64,000 nt of DNA from Flavobacterium resistens. Lineage in GTDB: Bacteria > Bacteroidota > Bacteroidia > Flavobacteriales > Flavobacteriaceae. Position numbers and translations under genes: made by a program. Below the pieces are notes generated by a model. That model was not told the origin of the DNA and did no database searches. It saw only the letters and a program-made list of their open reading frames with translations. This document shows positions 25,685 to 35,877 of the stretch, in pieces. The stretch is from the NCBI RefSeq assembly GCF_900182645.1, contig NZ_FXTA01000005.1, positions 186,001-250,000 on the forward strand, given 5' to 3'. Every line of letters begins with the position of its first letter. The first letter of the stretch is position 1.

Positions 25685-26590
25685 ATGATTACAAAAAGCC
25701 TCTATTTATCGGCCGTAATGGCTTTGACTTGTGGTCTTGGTTTCGCTCAGGACAAAAAACAACAAGACATTAAATCAATAAAATCAATGTGTGGTTGTTA
25801 TGAAGTAAAATTCAATTTTACCGAAACATTTTCATATCCTAAAGATTCTCTTACTTATAAACCATCTGAGACTAAGCACGAATCAGCTTTAGAATGGGTT
25901 GAATTATTAGAAGATACTCCAAACAAAATCGTAATGCAGCATTTATTGATTGTAAGCGATGATATGATTATCAAACACTGGAGACAAGACTGGCTTTATG
26001 AAAACACAGACTTATATTCTTTCGATAAAGGAACTTCTTGGAAGTATAAAAAATTAGATAAAAAAGCAGTTAAAGGTCAATGGACTCAAAAAGTATATCA
26101 AGTAGATGATAGTCCGCGTTATGAAGGATCATCAACTTGGGTACATGTTGACGGAAACGATTACTGGGCAAATGTTGCCGATGCGCCACTTCCTAGAAGA
26201 GAGCAAACAAAACGTAATGATTATAATGTTTTAAAAAGAAGAAACATTCACGAAATCACTTCTACAGGATGGAACCATGAGCAAGACAATGACAAATTGG
26301 TTCGTGATGATGCTGGAAAAGATGTTTTATTAGCACAAGAAAAAGGTTTTGATGTTTATACTAAAGTTCCAGATTCTAAATGTGCTGCTGCACAAAAATG
26401 GTGGGGAACAAACAAAGTACTTTGGAAAAACGTTCGTGATAAATGGCAAACTCTTTTTGACAGACATCAAGATTTAAACTTAGAAGCAAAAGTAGATCGT
26501 AAAGCTTTGTATTCTCTTTTATTTGATTTAAAACCAGAAGCAACAAAAGCAGAATCTGATGCTATCATCGAAAAGTTCGTTAAAAAATAA
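25685..26590 (+). CDS. DUF6607 family exported protein
   Basis: The 301-residue protein has an N-terminal signal (LYLSAVMALTCGLGFAQ). The body has the family pattern SMCGCYEVKFNFTETFSYP, WRQDWLYENTDLYSFD, RREQTKRNDYNVLKRRN and GWNHEQDNDKL. DUF6607 is a conserved Bacteroidota family without known function. The gene is divergent from the HmuR/HmuY-like operon across a 104-base shared promoter region, and this neighbourhood suggests a role in haem or iron handling. Two Cys in SMCGC lie just after the signal. Confidence 0.82.
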   Translation: MITKSLYLSAVMALTCGLGFAQDKKQQDIKSIKSMCGCYEVKFNFTETFSYPKDSLTYKPSETKHESALEWVELLEDTPNKIVMQHLLIVSDDMIIKHWRQDWLYENTDLYSFDKGTSWKYKKLDKKAVKGQWTQKVYQVDDSPRYEGSSTWVHVDGNDYWANVADAPLPRREQTKRNDYNVLKRRNIHEITSTGWNHEQDNDKLVRDDAGKDVLLAQEKGFDVYTKVPDSKCAAAQKWWGTNKVLWKNVRDKWQTLFDRHQDLNLEAKVDRKALYSLLFDLKPEATKAESDAIIEKFVKK

Positions 26591-26610
26591 AAATTGTTAG
26601 TTAAATAAAA

Positions 26611-26648
26611 AAAAAGCCGGTAATTTCTAGATTGCCGGCTTTTTTTTG
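26611..26648 (+). terminator. Terminator of the DUF6607 gene
   Basis: AAAGCCGG and CCGGCTTT form a stem around a short loop with flanking A and T runs. Confidence 0.88.
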
Positions 26649-26654
26649 GAAAAC

Positions 26655-26688
26655 AAAAAAGCCGACAGTCATAACTATCGGCTTTAAA
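26655..26688 (-). terminator. Terminator of argS
   Basis: AAAGCCGA and TCGGCTTT pair; in the minus-strand sense the stem is followed by TTTTTT. It lies 10 bases after the facing terminator at 26611-26648. Confidence 0.82.
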
Positions 26689-26707
26689 ATATCTTTGTTT
26701 TTAAATA

Positions 26708-28486
26708 TTACATTCTCTCAGGAACCTCAATTCCTAACATAGAAAAGGCCGATTTAATAACTTCGGCTACTTTTTGAGAAAGCTGTACTCTGAAAATCTT
26801 TTTAGTCAAATCAACTTCGCCTAAAATATGTACAGATTGATAGAATGAATTATATTCTTTTACCAAATCATATGTATAATTTGCAATCAAAGCCGGACTG
26901 TGATTTTGAGCTGCATTCTGAATTACTTCTGGGAAAAGTTCGATTTGTTTTACCAATTCTTTTTCTTTTTCATGTAATTCTTCAATTGTTGTTTTTGCAG
27001 AAAAATCAAAATCAGCTTTGCGAATTATCGATTGAATTCTCGCATAAGTATATTGAATAAACGGACCTGTATTTCCAGCAAAATCTACAGATTCCTCTGG
27101 ATTGAATAAAATACGTTTCTTTGGATCAACTTTTAAGATATAATATTTTAGAGCTCCAAGACCGATTGTTTTAAACAATTTCGATTTTTCTTCTGCAGAA
27201 TAACTGTCCAATTTCCCTAAATCTTCTGAGATTTGTTTTGCCGTATCCGTCATATCCTGCATCAAATCATCGGCATCTACAACAGTTCCTTCACGGCTTT
27301 TCATTTTTCCAGATGGCAAATCAACCATTCCGTATGATAAATGATATAAACTTGAAGCCCAATCAAAACCAAGTTTTTTTAAGATTAAGAATAATACTTT
27401 AAAGTGATAATCTTGTTCATTTCCAACAGTATAAACCATTCCACCAACATCTGGCATATCTTTTACACGCTGAATTGCTGTTCCAATATCCTGCGTCATG
27501 TAAACTGCAGTTCCGTCAGAACGCAACACAATTTTACGGTCAAGACCTTCATCTGTCAAATCAATCCAAACTGAACCGTCAGGATCTTTTTCAAAAACAC
27601 CTTTATCTAAACCTACCTGAACAACATCTTTTCCTAATAAATAGGTATTGCTTTCATAGTAATATTTATCGAAGTTAACTCCAAGATTATTGTAAGTTGT
27701 AGCGAAACCATCATAAACCCATTGGTTCATCATTTTCCAAAGCTCAATCACTTTTTCATCGCCAGCTTCCCATTTTTTAAGCATTTCCTGAGCCTCAATA
27801 ATTATTGGAGCTTGTTTTTTTGCTTCTTCTTCTGTTTTTCCTGTTTCAATTAATTGATTGATTTCTGTTTTGTAAGCTTTATCAAACTCTACATAATATT
27901 TCCCAACTAATTTATCGCCTTTTAAAGCTGAACTTTCCGGAGTTTCTCCGTTTCCAAATTTCTCCCAAGCCAACATCGATTTGCAAATGTGAATTCCGCG
28001 ATCGTTGATGATCTGAGTTTTGTACACTTTTTTTCCAGAAGCTTTAATAATTTCAGCAACTGAATATCCTAACAAATTGTTACGAACGTGACCCAAGTGC
28101 AAAGGTTTATTTGTATTTGGCGAAGAATATTCAACCATAACTGCTTTGTCATCTGGATTTGGAGTTACGTAACCAAATTTTGTATTGTCTTTTATTTCAT
28201 TAAAGAAATTCAAGTAATAACTATCTGAAATTACAATATTCAAAAAACCTGAAACTACGTTAAAGCGCGCTACTTCAGAAACATTTTCAACTAGATAATT
28301 TCCAATTTTATTTCCTAATTCGACAGGATTGCTTTTGATGACTTTCAGCAACGGAAAAATTACCATTGTAATATCGCCTTCAAACTCTTTTCTGGTAGTC
28401 TGAAATTCGATTTTATCAACTGAAACATCAAATAATGCCTGAATTGCTTTTTGTATAGAAGGTGTAAGAATTTGTGATAATGACAT
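26708..28486 (-). CDS. argS: Arginyl-tRNA synthetase
   Basis: The 592-residue class I synthetase has the HIGH-type motif PLHLGHVRNNLLG in SSPNTNKPLHLGH, and GKMKSREGTVV as the KMSKS-region equivalent. The C-terminal DALR anticodon-binding domain has NYTYDLVKEYNSFYQ, and the protein ends GIEVPERM. Length is normal. A minus-strand -7 box (TATCTTTG, 28507-28514) lies 20 bases before the start. Confidence 0.97.
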   Translation of the reverse strand: MSLSQILTPSIQKAIQALFDVSVDKIEFQTTRKEFEGDITMVIFPLLKVIKSNPVELGNKIGNYLVENVSEVARFNVVSGFLNIVISDSYYLNFFNEIKDNTKFGYVTPNPDDKAVMVEYSSPNTNKPLHLGHVRNNLLGYSVAEIIKASGKKVYKTQIINDRGIHICKSMLAWEKFGNGETPESSALKGDKLVGKYYVEFDKAYKTEINQLIETGKTEEEAKKQAPIIIEAQEMLKKWEAGDEKVIELWKMMNQWVYDGFATTYNNLGVNFDKYYYESNTYLLGKDVVQVGLDKGVFEKDPDGSVWIDLTDEGLDRKIVLRSDGTAVYMTQDIGTAIQRVKDMPDVGGMVYTVGNEQDYHFKVLFLILKKLGFDWASSLYHLSYGMVDLPSGKMKSREGTVVDADDLMQDMTDTAKQISEDLGKLDSYSAEEKSKLFKTIGLGALKYYILKVDPKKRILFNPEESVDFAGNTGPFIQYTYARIQSIIRKADFDFSAKTTIEELHEKEKELVKQIELFPEVIQNAAQNHSPALIANYTYDLVKEYNSFYQSVHILGEVDLTKKIFRVQLSQKVAEVIKSAFSMLGIEVPERM

Positions 28487-28808
28487 GTAACTTATTTTAA
28501 AGTGAGCAAAGATACAGCTTATTCATCAATTACAGAAAATGAAAAACATATTAAATCACACAAAACGTTTAGAATTTCTTAAAAAAGCCTTTCAGAAGAA
28601 TGTTAAAATTATCAAAAAATTAAAACGTTAATCTCCTACAAAACAACAAGTCACAGATTAAATTAAAAAATAATTCATTTTTTCTTGTAACATAATAGAT
28701 GTAAAAGAGTCTTAATAGTGACTTTGAATTTATTTAAAGCAAAAAAAATCTAACAAAAACAAAAAAAACAATCATCATCAATCAAATCAAAATAATCAGT
28801 TATTAATT
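28487..28808. other. Intergenic region between divergent argS and TonB receptor
   Basis: It contains the argS -7 box at 28507-28514 (minus strand) and, on the plus strand, TGACTTTG at 28719-28726, one base off a -7 box. The rest is AT-rich with no hairpin or open frame of note, leaving a long (~80 base) leader before the receptor gene. Confidence 0.6.
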
Positions 28809-31226
28809 ATGAAATTAAAATTTTTTCTGTTCGCATTATTTAGTTTAATTGCAACAGCACAGGCCCAGAATTCCGGGACAGTTTCCGGAAAAATTATCGA
28901 GAAATCGAATAACGCACCAATTTCGTATGCAACTGTTTCTGTCAAAGAAAACGGAAAAGTTGTATCTGGTGTTAACACAGATGACAATGGTGATTTTACA
29001 ATCAAAAATTTAGCATTAAAAAGCTACACTATCGAAATTCAATATATTGGTTTCAAAAAATATGTTGGTTCATTAATTTTAAGTGAAAACAGAAAAACGG
29101 CTACAGTAAATGTTTCTCTTGAAGAAGAAGCAACACAATTGAAAGGTGTAAATGTTGTGGCTGAACGCTCAACTATCGAACAAAAGATTGACCGTAAGGT
29201 AATTAATGTCGGTAAAGATTTGACTACAGCTGGTGCTTCTGCATCTGATATTATGAGTAACATTCCATCAGTAAACGTAGATCAAGATGGAAAACTTTCG
29301 CTTCGCGGAAATGACAATGTACGTGTATTAATTGACGGGCGTCCATCTAATATTGACCCTGCTCAATTATTGAAACAAATTCCTTCAACTTCTATCAAAA
29401 AAATTGAGTTGATTACAAATCCAAGCGCTAAATATAATCCAGAAGGAATGTCTGGAATCATCAACATCGTTTTGCACAAAAATGCAAATACTGGTTTCAA
29501 TGGAAGCTATAGCGGTGGTATTACTTTTGGAGAAACTGCAAAATACAACCAATCTCTTGATTTGAACTACAAAACCGGAAAAGTAAATTTCTTTGGAAAT
29601 GGAGGTCAAAACTTTGGTACATATTACAATAAAGGAAGAATCCAAAGATTAGATCAGGATGTTGAGCAAAATTTGAAAATTTCTAACGAAAATGACAATT
29701 ACTTGTACAAGTTAGGAATGGATTATTTAATCAATGACAAAAATACTTTGTCGTTCTATACCAATCAAAACAAATCAACTGGAAACGGAAATGTAATTAC
29801 AGACATTGATTACAATAACGCTGATCCAAATATTTTCAATATTTACCAAAATTCAACTTATAAAGGTCCAAGCAAAACAGGAACTTATAATTTAGCGTAC
29901 AAACATATTTTCAAAAAAGAAGGACATACTTTAGATTTTGAAGGAAACTATAGTGATACTAAATCAGATCAAAATGCAAGTTTTGATACTAAAACAACAA
30001 AACCTGACAATACTTCAAATAGCGTAGTTTACAGCGATCAAATAGGTGATCAAAGAAAATTGAGTACAATAAATGTTGATTATGTAAATCCGTTGAATGA
30101 CAAAACTACGCTTGAAGCTGGTGCTGAAGCTAGAATCACAAGAACAAACAATGATTACAGCACAGGTAATCCATTAGTTGCCGTTGATGCAAGAATTTCA
30201 AATTATACTTATTATACTGATATTTATTCAGCATATGTAACTTTTGGTCAAAAATTCAAAAAATTCAGTTACCAATTAGGAACTCGTTTTGAAAGCTATA
30301 AAGTAGAAGCGAATTTAAATCACGGTAAGGATAAATTTAATGATGATTATATTACACTATATCCATCGGCATATTTAACGTATAATTTAAACGAAAAAAA
30401 TGTTTTGCAATTTAGCTACAGCCGTCGTGTTGACCGTCCAAGTATTGAGCAGACAAAACCTATTCGTGAGTTCTCAACTCCGTTGGTAACTTCATATGGA
30501 AATCCTACATTAAGACCTCAATTTACAAATTCTGTCGAGGTAAACTATACAAAAACGCTTGATAAAGGAAGCGTTACAGCTGGTGTTTTTGTAAGAAGCA
30601 TCAATGATCAAATTAGCAGAACTTTGAGCCCGGATCCAAATGACCCATCTGGATACAAACAAATTTTAAGTTATACAAACTACGATCACAACAGCGCTTA
30701 TGGTTTTGATGTTTCATTAAACTACAAACTGACAAAATGGTGGGATATCCAACCTTCTATCGATTTTTCAAGCATTAAACAACAAGGCGTTGTATTTTTT
30801 TATGATCCAGTAAAAAACCAAAATGTAGGAGAAGAGCACCATGTTACAACTACGGCATTTAACGCTCGTATGAACTCAAACTTCAAACCTACAAAACGTT
30901 TAAGTTTCTTGTTGTTCGGTTTTTACAGAGGACCAGTTGAAGATGTTCAGCAAAACAGACACGAAATGTACAAAATGGATATTGGTTCACGTTATACATT
31001 GTTAGACAACAAAATGAACATTAGCGTACGTTTTAACGATGTTTTCAAAACAATGAAATATGCTTTTGATGGAATTTATCCTTATCCACAAACAGGTGAG
31101 TTTTCTTGGGAAAGCAGAACAGTTTATTTAGGTTTGACTTACAACTTTGGTGGTGGAAAAATCAAAAACTTACAACGTAAACAAAGAGAAGATAACACTA
31201 ATAAAGGTGGTGGCGGAATGTTTTAA
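28809..31226 (+). CDS. TonB-dependent receptor with carboxypeptidase-like regulatory domain and OMP_b-brl barrel
   Basis: The 805-residue protein has a signal peptide (FFLFALFSLIATAQAQ) and a CarboxypepD_reg-like beta domain at ~22-110 (GTVSGKIIEKSNNAPISYAT, ENGDFTIKNL-like segments). A plug follows at ~120-225 (SDIMSNIPSVNVDQDGKLSL, VLIDGRPSNID), then a large barrel with RVDRPSIEQTKPIREFSTP and a C-terminal strand YLGLTYNFGGGK, with a glycine-rich tail ending GGGGMF. This layout matches the outer-membrane beta-barrel family typical of Flavobacteriia. The substrate is unknown; there is no SusD-like partner nearby. Confidence 0.9.
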   Translation: MKLKFFLFALFSLIATAQAQNSGTVSGKIIEKSNNAPISYATVSVKENGKVVSGVNTDDNGDFTIKNLALKSYTIEIQYIGFKKYVGSLILSENRKTATVNVSLEEEATQLKGVNVVAERSTIEQKIDRKVINVGKDLTTAGASASDIMSNIPSVNVDQDGKLSLRGNDNVRVLIDGRPSNIDPAQLLKQIPSTSIKKIELITNPSAKYNPEGMSGIINIVLHKNANTGFNGSYSGGITFGETAKYNQSLDLNYKTGKVNFFGNGGQNFGTYYNKGRIQRLDQDVEQNLKISNENDNYLYKLGMDYLINDKNTLSFYTNQNKSTGNGNVITDIDYNNADPNIFNIYQNSTYKGPSKTGTYNLAYKHIFKKEGHTLDFEGNYSDTKSDQNASFDTKTTKPDNTSNSVVYSDQIGDQRKLSTINVDYVNPLNDKTTLEAGAEARITRTNNDYSTGNPLVAVDARISNYTYYTDIYSAYVTFGQKFKKFSYQLGTRFESYKVEANLNHGKDKFNDDYITLYPSAYLTYNLNEKNVLQFSYSRRVDRPSIEQTKPIREFSTPLVTSYGNPTLRPQFTNSVEVNYTKTLDKGSVTAGVFVRSINDQISRTLSPDPNDPSGYKQILSYTNYDHNSAYGFDVSLNYKLTKWWDIQPSIDFSSIKQQGVVFFYDPVKNQNVGEEHHVTTTAFNARMNSNFKPTKRLSFLLFGFYRGPVEDVQQNRHEMYKMDIGSRYTLLDNKMNISVRFNDVFKTMKYAFDGIYPYPQTGEFSWESRTVYLGLTYNFGGGKIKNLQRKQREDNTNKGGGGMF

Positions 31227-31268
31227 TCCCACTTTGATTAGTAGATTTTAATAGTTCTTGTAGAAAAG

Positions 31269-31306
31269 AAAAGCCTGGAGTATGCCAACTCCAGGCTTTT
31301 TTATTT
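31269..31306. terminator. Bidirectional terminator
   Basis: AAAAGCCTGGAGT and ACTCCAGGCTTTT form a perfect 13-bp stem between the convergent receptor and cutC genes. Confidence 0.9.
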
Positions 31307-31309
31307 AGA

Positions 31310-31981
31310 TTATAAAAAATTTCGCAATTCTTTAATTTCTTCTGGATTTGCAATTTCGGAATTATCTGTAATTGCTGATGAATGATAAAAAGTTGGAGTC
31401 AACTTATCTTGCAGCAATTTTATGTTTGAAGATCTTAAGCCTCCTCCTGGCATGATTTCGATTCGGTCTTTGGCTAATTTTTGAATTTGTTCTAAATCGA
31501 AAATTCCTTCTTCAACATTTTTTCCTGTTCCAGAAGTCAAAATAGTTTGAAAACCACATTCAATTACATCTTCAAGCCCTTTTTCAATAGAATCTACAAC
31601 ATCAAAAGCGCGATGGAAAGTACATGATAACGGATGCGCTAAATGTACCAATTCTTTATTTTGCCTTTTATTCACTTTTCCGTTTGGCTTCAAAATTCCG
31701 AAAACAAAACCGTCAACGCCTAGTTTTTTATACTGTTTGATATCTTGTTTCATTTCTGTCAGCTCTTCATCAGAATAAACAAAATCGCCTCCACGAGGTC
31801 TTATAATGACATGCATTTTTATTTTTACGCTTTCGCGGACTTTCACTACTAAAATAGAATTTGGAGTGGTTCCTCCTAATTCCATATTTTCACACAGTTC
31901 AATTCTGTCCGCACCGCTTTCCTGAGCAATTATTGCCGACTCATAATTGAAACACGCTATTTCTAGTTGATTTTTTTTCAT
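31310..31981 (-). CDS. cutC: CutC family protein
   Basis: The 223-residue TIM-barrel protein matches CutC: ESGADRIELCENMELGGTTP, VIIRPRGGDFVYSDEEL, DGFVFGILKPNGKV, TFHRAFDVV and IEIMPGGGLRSSN. CutC has been called a copper homeostasis protein, but the role in copper is disputed. It appears to be a single-gene unit. Confidence 0.93.
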   Translation of the reverse strand: MKKNQLEIACFNYESAIIAQESGADRIELCENMELGGTTPNSILVVKVRESVKIKMHVIIRPRGGDFVYSDEELTEMKQDIKQYKKLGVDGFVFGILKPNGKVNKRQNKELVHLAHPLSCTFHRAFDVVDSIEKGLEDVIECGFQTILTSGTGKNVEEGIFDLEQIQKLAKDRIEIMPGGGLRSSNIKLLQDKLTPTFYHSSAITDNSEIANPEEIKELRNFL

Positions 31982-32037
31982 TTGATTGTTTTTTTGTCAT
32001 TTCGAATGAAATCACAAGATTTGGGATATCAAAAGTA

Positions 32038-32068
32038 AAAAAACCTGCTCCAAAAATGAAGCAGGTTT
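32038..32068 (-). terminator. Terminator of fabH
   Basis: AAACCTGCTCC and GAAGCAGGTTT form a mostly paired stem around AAAAAT, with T run in the minus-strand sense. Confidence 0.75.
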
Positions 32069-32095
32069 CAAAAAATATAATGTAAGATGATTATT

Positions 32096-33103
32096 TTACC
32101 ATTTAATAATTGCGCTCGCCCAAGTGAATCCACTTCCAAAAGCAGCTAAAACTACTGTATCTCCAGATTTTATCTTTCCTTGTTCCCAAGCTTCTGTCAA
32201 AGCAATTGGAATAGAAGCTGCAGTTGTATTACCGTATTTCTGGATATTATTATGCACTTGATCATCAGACAATTTGAATTTATTCTGAATGAACTGTGAA
32301 ATTCTCAAATTCGCCTGATGCGGAATTAACATATCAATATCTGAAACTTGCAAACCGTTTGTCTCTAAACCTTCATTGATAACTTCAGCGAAACGAACTA
32401 CTGCATTTTTAAACACAAATTGTCCGTTCATGTATGGATAATAACTTTCGTCATTTGGATCATTATCTGCAAGAATATCGGTTACCCAGCGCGCGCCCAT
32501 TCCCGGTGCCTGCAATGCCAATTCTTCGGCATGCTGACCTTCTGAATGTAAGTGGGTTGACAAAATTCCTTTTGTCAAATCTTCCTCACGACTCAAAACA
32601 GCTGCTCCTGCTCCATCTCCAAAAATTACCGAAACACCGCGCCCGCGAGTTGTCATATCTAATCCTGTCGAATGAACTTCAGAACCAATTACCAAAATAT
32701 TTTTATACATTCCGGTTTTAATATATTGGTCGGCTACAGAAATAGCATAAACAAAACCTGAACATTGGTTTCTTACATCTAAAGCTCCAACAGTTCTTAA
32801 TCCTAAATCTCTCTGAACCAAAACTCCAGGTCCTGGAAAATAGTAATCTGGACTTAATGTAGCAAAAACTACAAAATCAATATCTTCTTTGGCAACGCCA
32901 GAACGTTCTATTGCAATTTTAGCTGCTTTTACGCCCATTGAAGTTGTGGTATCTTCTCCACGAATAATATGTCTGCGCTCCTGAATTCCGGTTCTTTCCT
33001 GAATCCATTCGTCATTGGTATCCATAATCTTAGACAAATCATCGTTGGTCACAACATTTGAAGGAACATAATATCCTAAGCCCGCTATTTTTGAATGATA
33101 CAT
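32096..33103 (-). CDS. fabH: 3-oxoacyl-ACP synthase III
   Basis: The 335-residue thiolase-fold enzyme has the FabH triad: Cys in DVRNQCSGFVYA, His in LIPHQANLRI and Asn in YGNTTAASIPIAL. It starts fatty acid synthesis by condensing acyl-CoA with malonyl-ACP; in Flavobacteriia branched starters are usual, but specificity is not readable here. The start is taken as MYHSKIAGLGYYVP (33103), matching the family N-terminus; an upstream in-frame ATG at 33139 overlaps the -7-like TAAATTTG at 33137-33144. It is not in a fab/plsX cluster, so it may be an additional copy. Confidence 0.93.
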   Translation of the reverse strand: MYHSKIAGLGYYVPSNVVTNDDLSKIMDTNDEWIQERTGIQERRHIIRGEDTTTSMGVKAAKIAIERSGVAKEDIDFVVFATLSPDYYFPGPGVLVQRDLGLRTVGALDVRNQCSGFVYAISVADQYIKTGMYKNILVIGSEVHSTGLDMTTRGRGVSVIFGDGAGAAVLSREEDLTKGILSTHLHSEGQHAEELALQAPGMGARWVTDILADNDPNDESYYPYMNGQFVFKNAVVRFAEVINEGLETNGLQVSDIDMLIPHQANLRISQFIQNKFKLSDDQVHNNIQKYGNTTAASIPIALTEAWEQGKIKSGDTVVLAAFGSGFTWASAIIKW

Positions 33104-33367
33104 ATTCTTTTTATTGTTTGTTAAAAAATTGGATTGCAAATTTACGTATAGTTTAAAACATAAGCACCCAAATTACTATTTTTTTCGTTATTAGCAATTT
33201 AATATACTTTAATTCTAAAGTTTATTAAAACCATTTCTTTTAAAAAAAATCAGTCTTTTGTTAAAAACAATGAAAAGTATTTAAATTATGCTTTAAAATG
33301 TAACAAGATTGAAGTACTTTAGTCAAACATTACGAATACCATTTTTTAAACCCCTAAAATTCAAATT

Positions 33368-35779
33368 ATGAAATTAAAGGTTACATTACTCTTATTTCTA
33401 AACATTGGTTTTATTGCTTTTGCCCAAGAAAACTTAACGTACCAAAAACCTTCAAAATCTATTTTAGATTTAGCCGATTACGAACGTGCGCCGACAGTAT
33501 CAATGGATACTAAAAAAGAATACATGTTACTAATGTACAGGCCCACTTATAAAACATTAGACGACTTAAACCAGGAAGAACTTCGTTTGGGAGGCTTGAG
33601 AATCAACCCAATTACTAATATTTCAAGTACAGTAACGTATCTTAATAATTTAAAAGTACGCAAAATTAACGGTAAGGACGAAATGCAGGTTACAGGTTTG
33701 CCTAGCAATCCAAAAATCAGTAATATTTTATGGTCGCCAAATGACAAAAAAATATTGTTTTCCCATACTGCTGCAACAGGAGTTGAACTTTGGGTTATAG
33801 ATGTTGCCACTGCAACTGCTTCAAAACTTACTGAAGGAACTGTAAACGCAAATCTTGGAAATCCGTTTAGCTGGTTTTCAGACAATGAAACGATTTTGGT
33901 AAAAATGCTTCCTAAAAACAGACCGGCATTATTAGATGCCAAAAAAGATTTGCCAACCGGACCAATTATCTCAAATACTTCTGGAGAAAAATCTCAAAAC
34001 AGAACATATCCTGATATGTTGAAAAACAAAAATGATGAAGCAAATTTTGAAAATATTGTTACTTCTGAATTATACAAAGTAAACCTAAAAGGAGATGCCG
34101 TTTTGTTTAAAGATGCAGCAATGTATGCTGGGGAAAGAATTTCGCCAGATGGAAATTACATTATGCTGACTACAATTCAAAAACCTTTTTCATATGTAGT
34201 TCCATTATACAGATTCCCTTCAAGAACAATTGTTTATGATGCAAGAGGAAAAGAAATCAAAACAGTAAACGAAGTTCCATTAAGCGAAATAATGCCAAAA
34301 GGTTTTATGGCCGTTAGAAAAGGAAAACGTGAAATGGCTTGGAGAAATGACAAACCAGCTACACTAGCATTCGTAACAGCTTTGGATGAAGGAGATCCAG
34401 CAAACAAAGTAGAATTTAGAGATGAAGTTTTTCTTTGGGATGCGCCATTTACAAACAACCCAACTTCATTAGTAAAAACTCCACAACGTTTTAGCGATGT
34501 TATTTGGGGGAATGACAATGTTGCTGTTGTTTCTGACGAATGGTACGATACGCGTAATACAAAAACGTATTTAATCAATCCATCAAATCCAAGTGAACAA
34601 CCAAAACTGATTACAGACAGAAATTCACAAGATGTTTATTCTGATCCAGGTGCTTTTGAAACAAAGAAAAACGAATACAATAAATATGTTTTAGCTATTG
34701 AAAACGACAATGCATACCGTATTGGAGATGGATTTACTAAAGCGGGTCAATTTCCTTTTATTGACGAATTCAATTTAAAAACTTTAAAATCAAAACGCGT
34801 TTACACTTCTTCTTATAAAGATAAAAAAGAAGATTTATTAGAAATTGAAGATTTTAAATCAGGTAAAGTTTTAGTTCAGATTCAGTCTAAAAGCGAATAT
34901 CCAAATTATTACTTCAGAAACATTAAAAAACAAAACAGCCTGACTCCTATTACAGCTTTCAAAAATCCTTTTGAGAGTATTAAAGATGTGAGCAAAGAAG
35001 TAATCAAATACAAACGTAAAGATGGTGTTGAGCTTTCTGGAACTTTATATTTGCCTGCTGGTTATGACAAAGTTAAAAAAGAGAAATTGCCATTATTGAT
35101 CTGGGCTTATCCTGCAGAATACAAAGACAAAAACAGCGCTGGACAAGTGACTCAAAATTCAAATGAATTTACAGTTCCTTATTACGGCTCATTTGTATAT
35201 TGGGTAACAAAAGGATATGCTGTTCTTGATGATGCTGCTTTCCCAATTATTGGAGAAGGTACAACAGAACCAAATGATAATTTCATTTCACAATTAGTTG
35301 ATAATGCCGAAGCAGCGATTAATGCTGTAGACGCTTTAGGTTACATCAACCGCAAAAAAGTAGCTGTTGGCGGACACTCTTACGGAGCTTTTATGACAGC
35401 TAACTTATTGACACATTCTAATCTTTTTGCTTGCGGAATTGCACGAAGTGGCGCCTACAACAGAACTTTGACACCGTTTGGATTCCAAACTGAACAACGT
35501 AATTATTGGGAAGTTCCTCAAGTTTACAATACAATGTCGCCTTTTATGAATGCTGATAAAATGAAAACGCCAATTTTATTAGTTCATGGTGAAGCCGATA
35601 ACAATCCTGGAACTTTTACTTTACAGACAGAGCGTTATTTTCAAGCTTTAAAAGGTTTGGGTGCCAATGCAAGAATGGTAATTTTACCTAAAGAAGCACA
35701 TAGTTATGTTGCCAAAGAAAACATTTTGCATCTTCTTTGGGAACAAGATCAGTTTTTAGAAAAGTATTTGAAAAACTAA
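33368..35779 (+). CDS. Secreted S9 family prolyl-oligopeptidase-type peptidase
   Basis: The 803-residue protein has a signal peptide (VTLLLFLNIGFIAFAQ), an N-terminal beta-propeller-like region (~40-520, with ISNILWSPNDKKILFSHTAA) and a C-terminal alpha/beta-hydrolase domain. The triad is Ser671 in GGHSYGAFM, Asp in VHGEADNNPGT and His in PKEAHSYV. The closest style is the glutamyl endopeptidase-like S9D group. It probably cleaves oligopeptides in the periplasm. It is a single gene, followed by a terminator. Confidence 0.92.
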   Translation: MKLKVTLLLFLNIGFIAFAQENLTYQKPSKSILDLADYERAPTVSMDTKKEYMLLMYRPTYKTLDDLNQEELRLGGLRINPITNISSTVTYLNNLKVRKINGKDEMQVTGLPSNPKISNILWSPNDKKILFSHTAATGVELWVIDVATATASKLTEGTVNANLGNPFSWFSDNETILVKMLPKNRPALLDAKKDLPTGPIISNTSGEKSQNRTYPDMLKNKNDEANFENIVTSELYKVNLKGDAVLFKDAAMYAGERISPDGNYIMLTTIQKPFSYVVPLYRFPSRTIVYDARGKEIKTVNEVPLSEIMPKGFMAVRKGKREMAWRNDKPATLAFVTALDEGDPANKVEFRDEVFLWDAPFTNNPTSLVKTPQRFSDVIWGNDNVAVVSDEWYDTRNTKTYLINPSNPSEQPKLITDRNSQDVYSDPGAFETKKNEYNKYVLAIENDNAYRIGDGFTKAGQFPFIDEFNLKTLKSKRVYTSSYKDKKEDLLEIEDFKSGKVLVQIQSKSEYPNYYFRNIKKQNSLTPITAFKNPFESIKDVSKEVIKYKRKDGVELSGTLYLPAGYDKVKKEKLPLLIWAYPAEYKDKNSAGQVTQNSNEFTVPYYGSFVYWVTKGYAVLDDAAFPIIGEGTTEPNDNFISQLVDNAEAAINAVDALGYINRKKVAVGGHSYGAFMTANLLTHSNLFACGIARSGAYNRTLTPFGFQTEQRNYWEVPQVYNTMSPFMNADKMKTPILLVHGEADNNPGTFTLQTERYFQALKGLGANARMVILPKEAHSYVAKENILHLLWEQDQFLEKYLKN

Positions 35780-35802
35780 TTTAGACACTAATTCTATAAA
35801 GC

Positions 35803-35840
35803 AAAACCCGACAGATTTGAAACTGTCGGGTTTTCTTTTT
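35803..35840. terminator. Terminator of the S9 peptidase gene
   Basis: AAAACCCGACAG and CTGTCGGGTTTT form a perfect 12-bp stem followed by TCTTTTT. Confidence 0.9.
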
Positions 35841-35877
35841 TAAGTATTCAAAATTATCAAATTAACTCATTTTCTAA

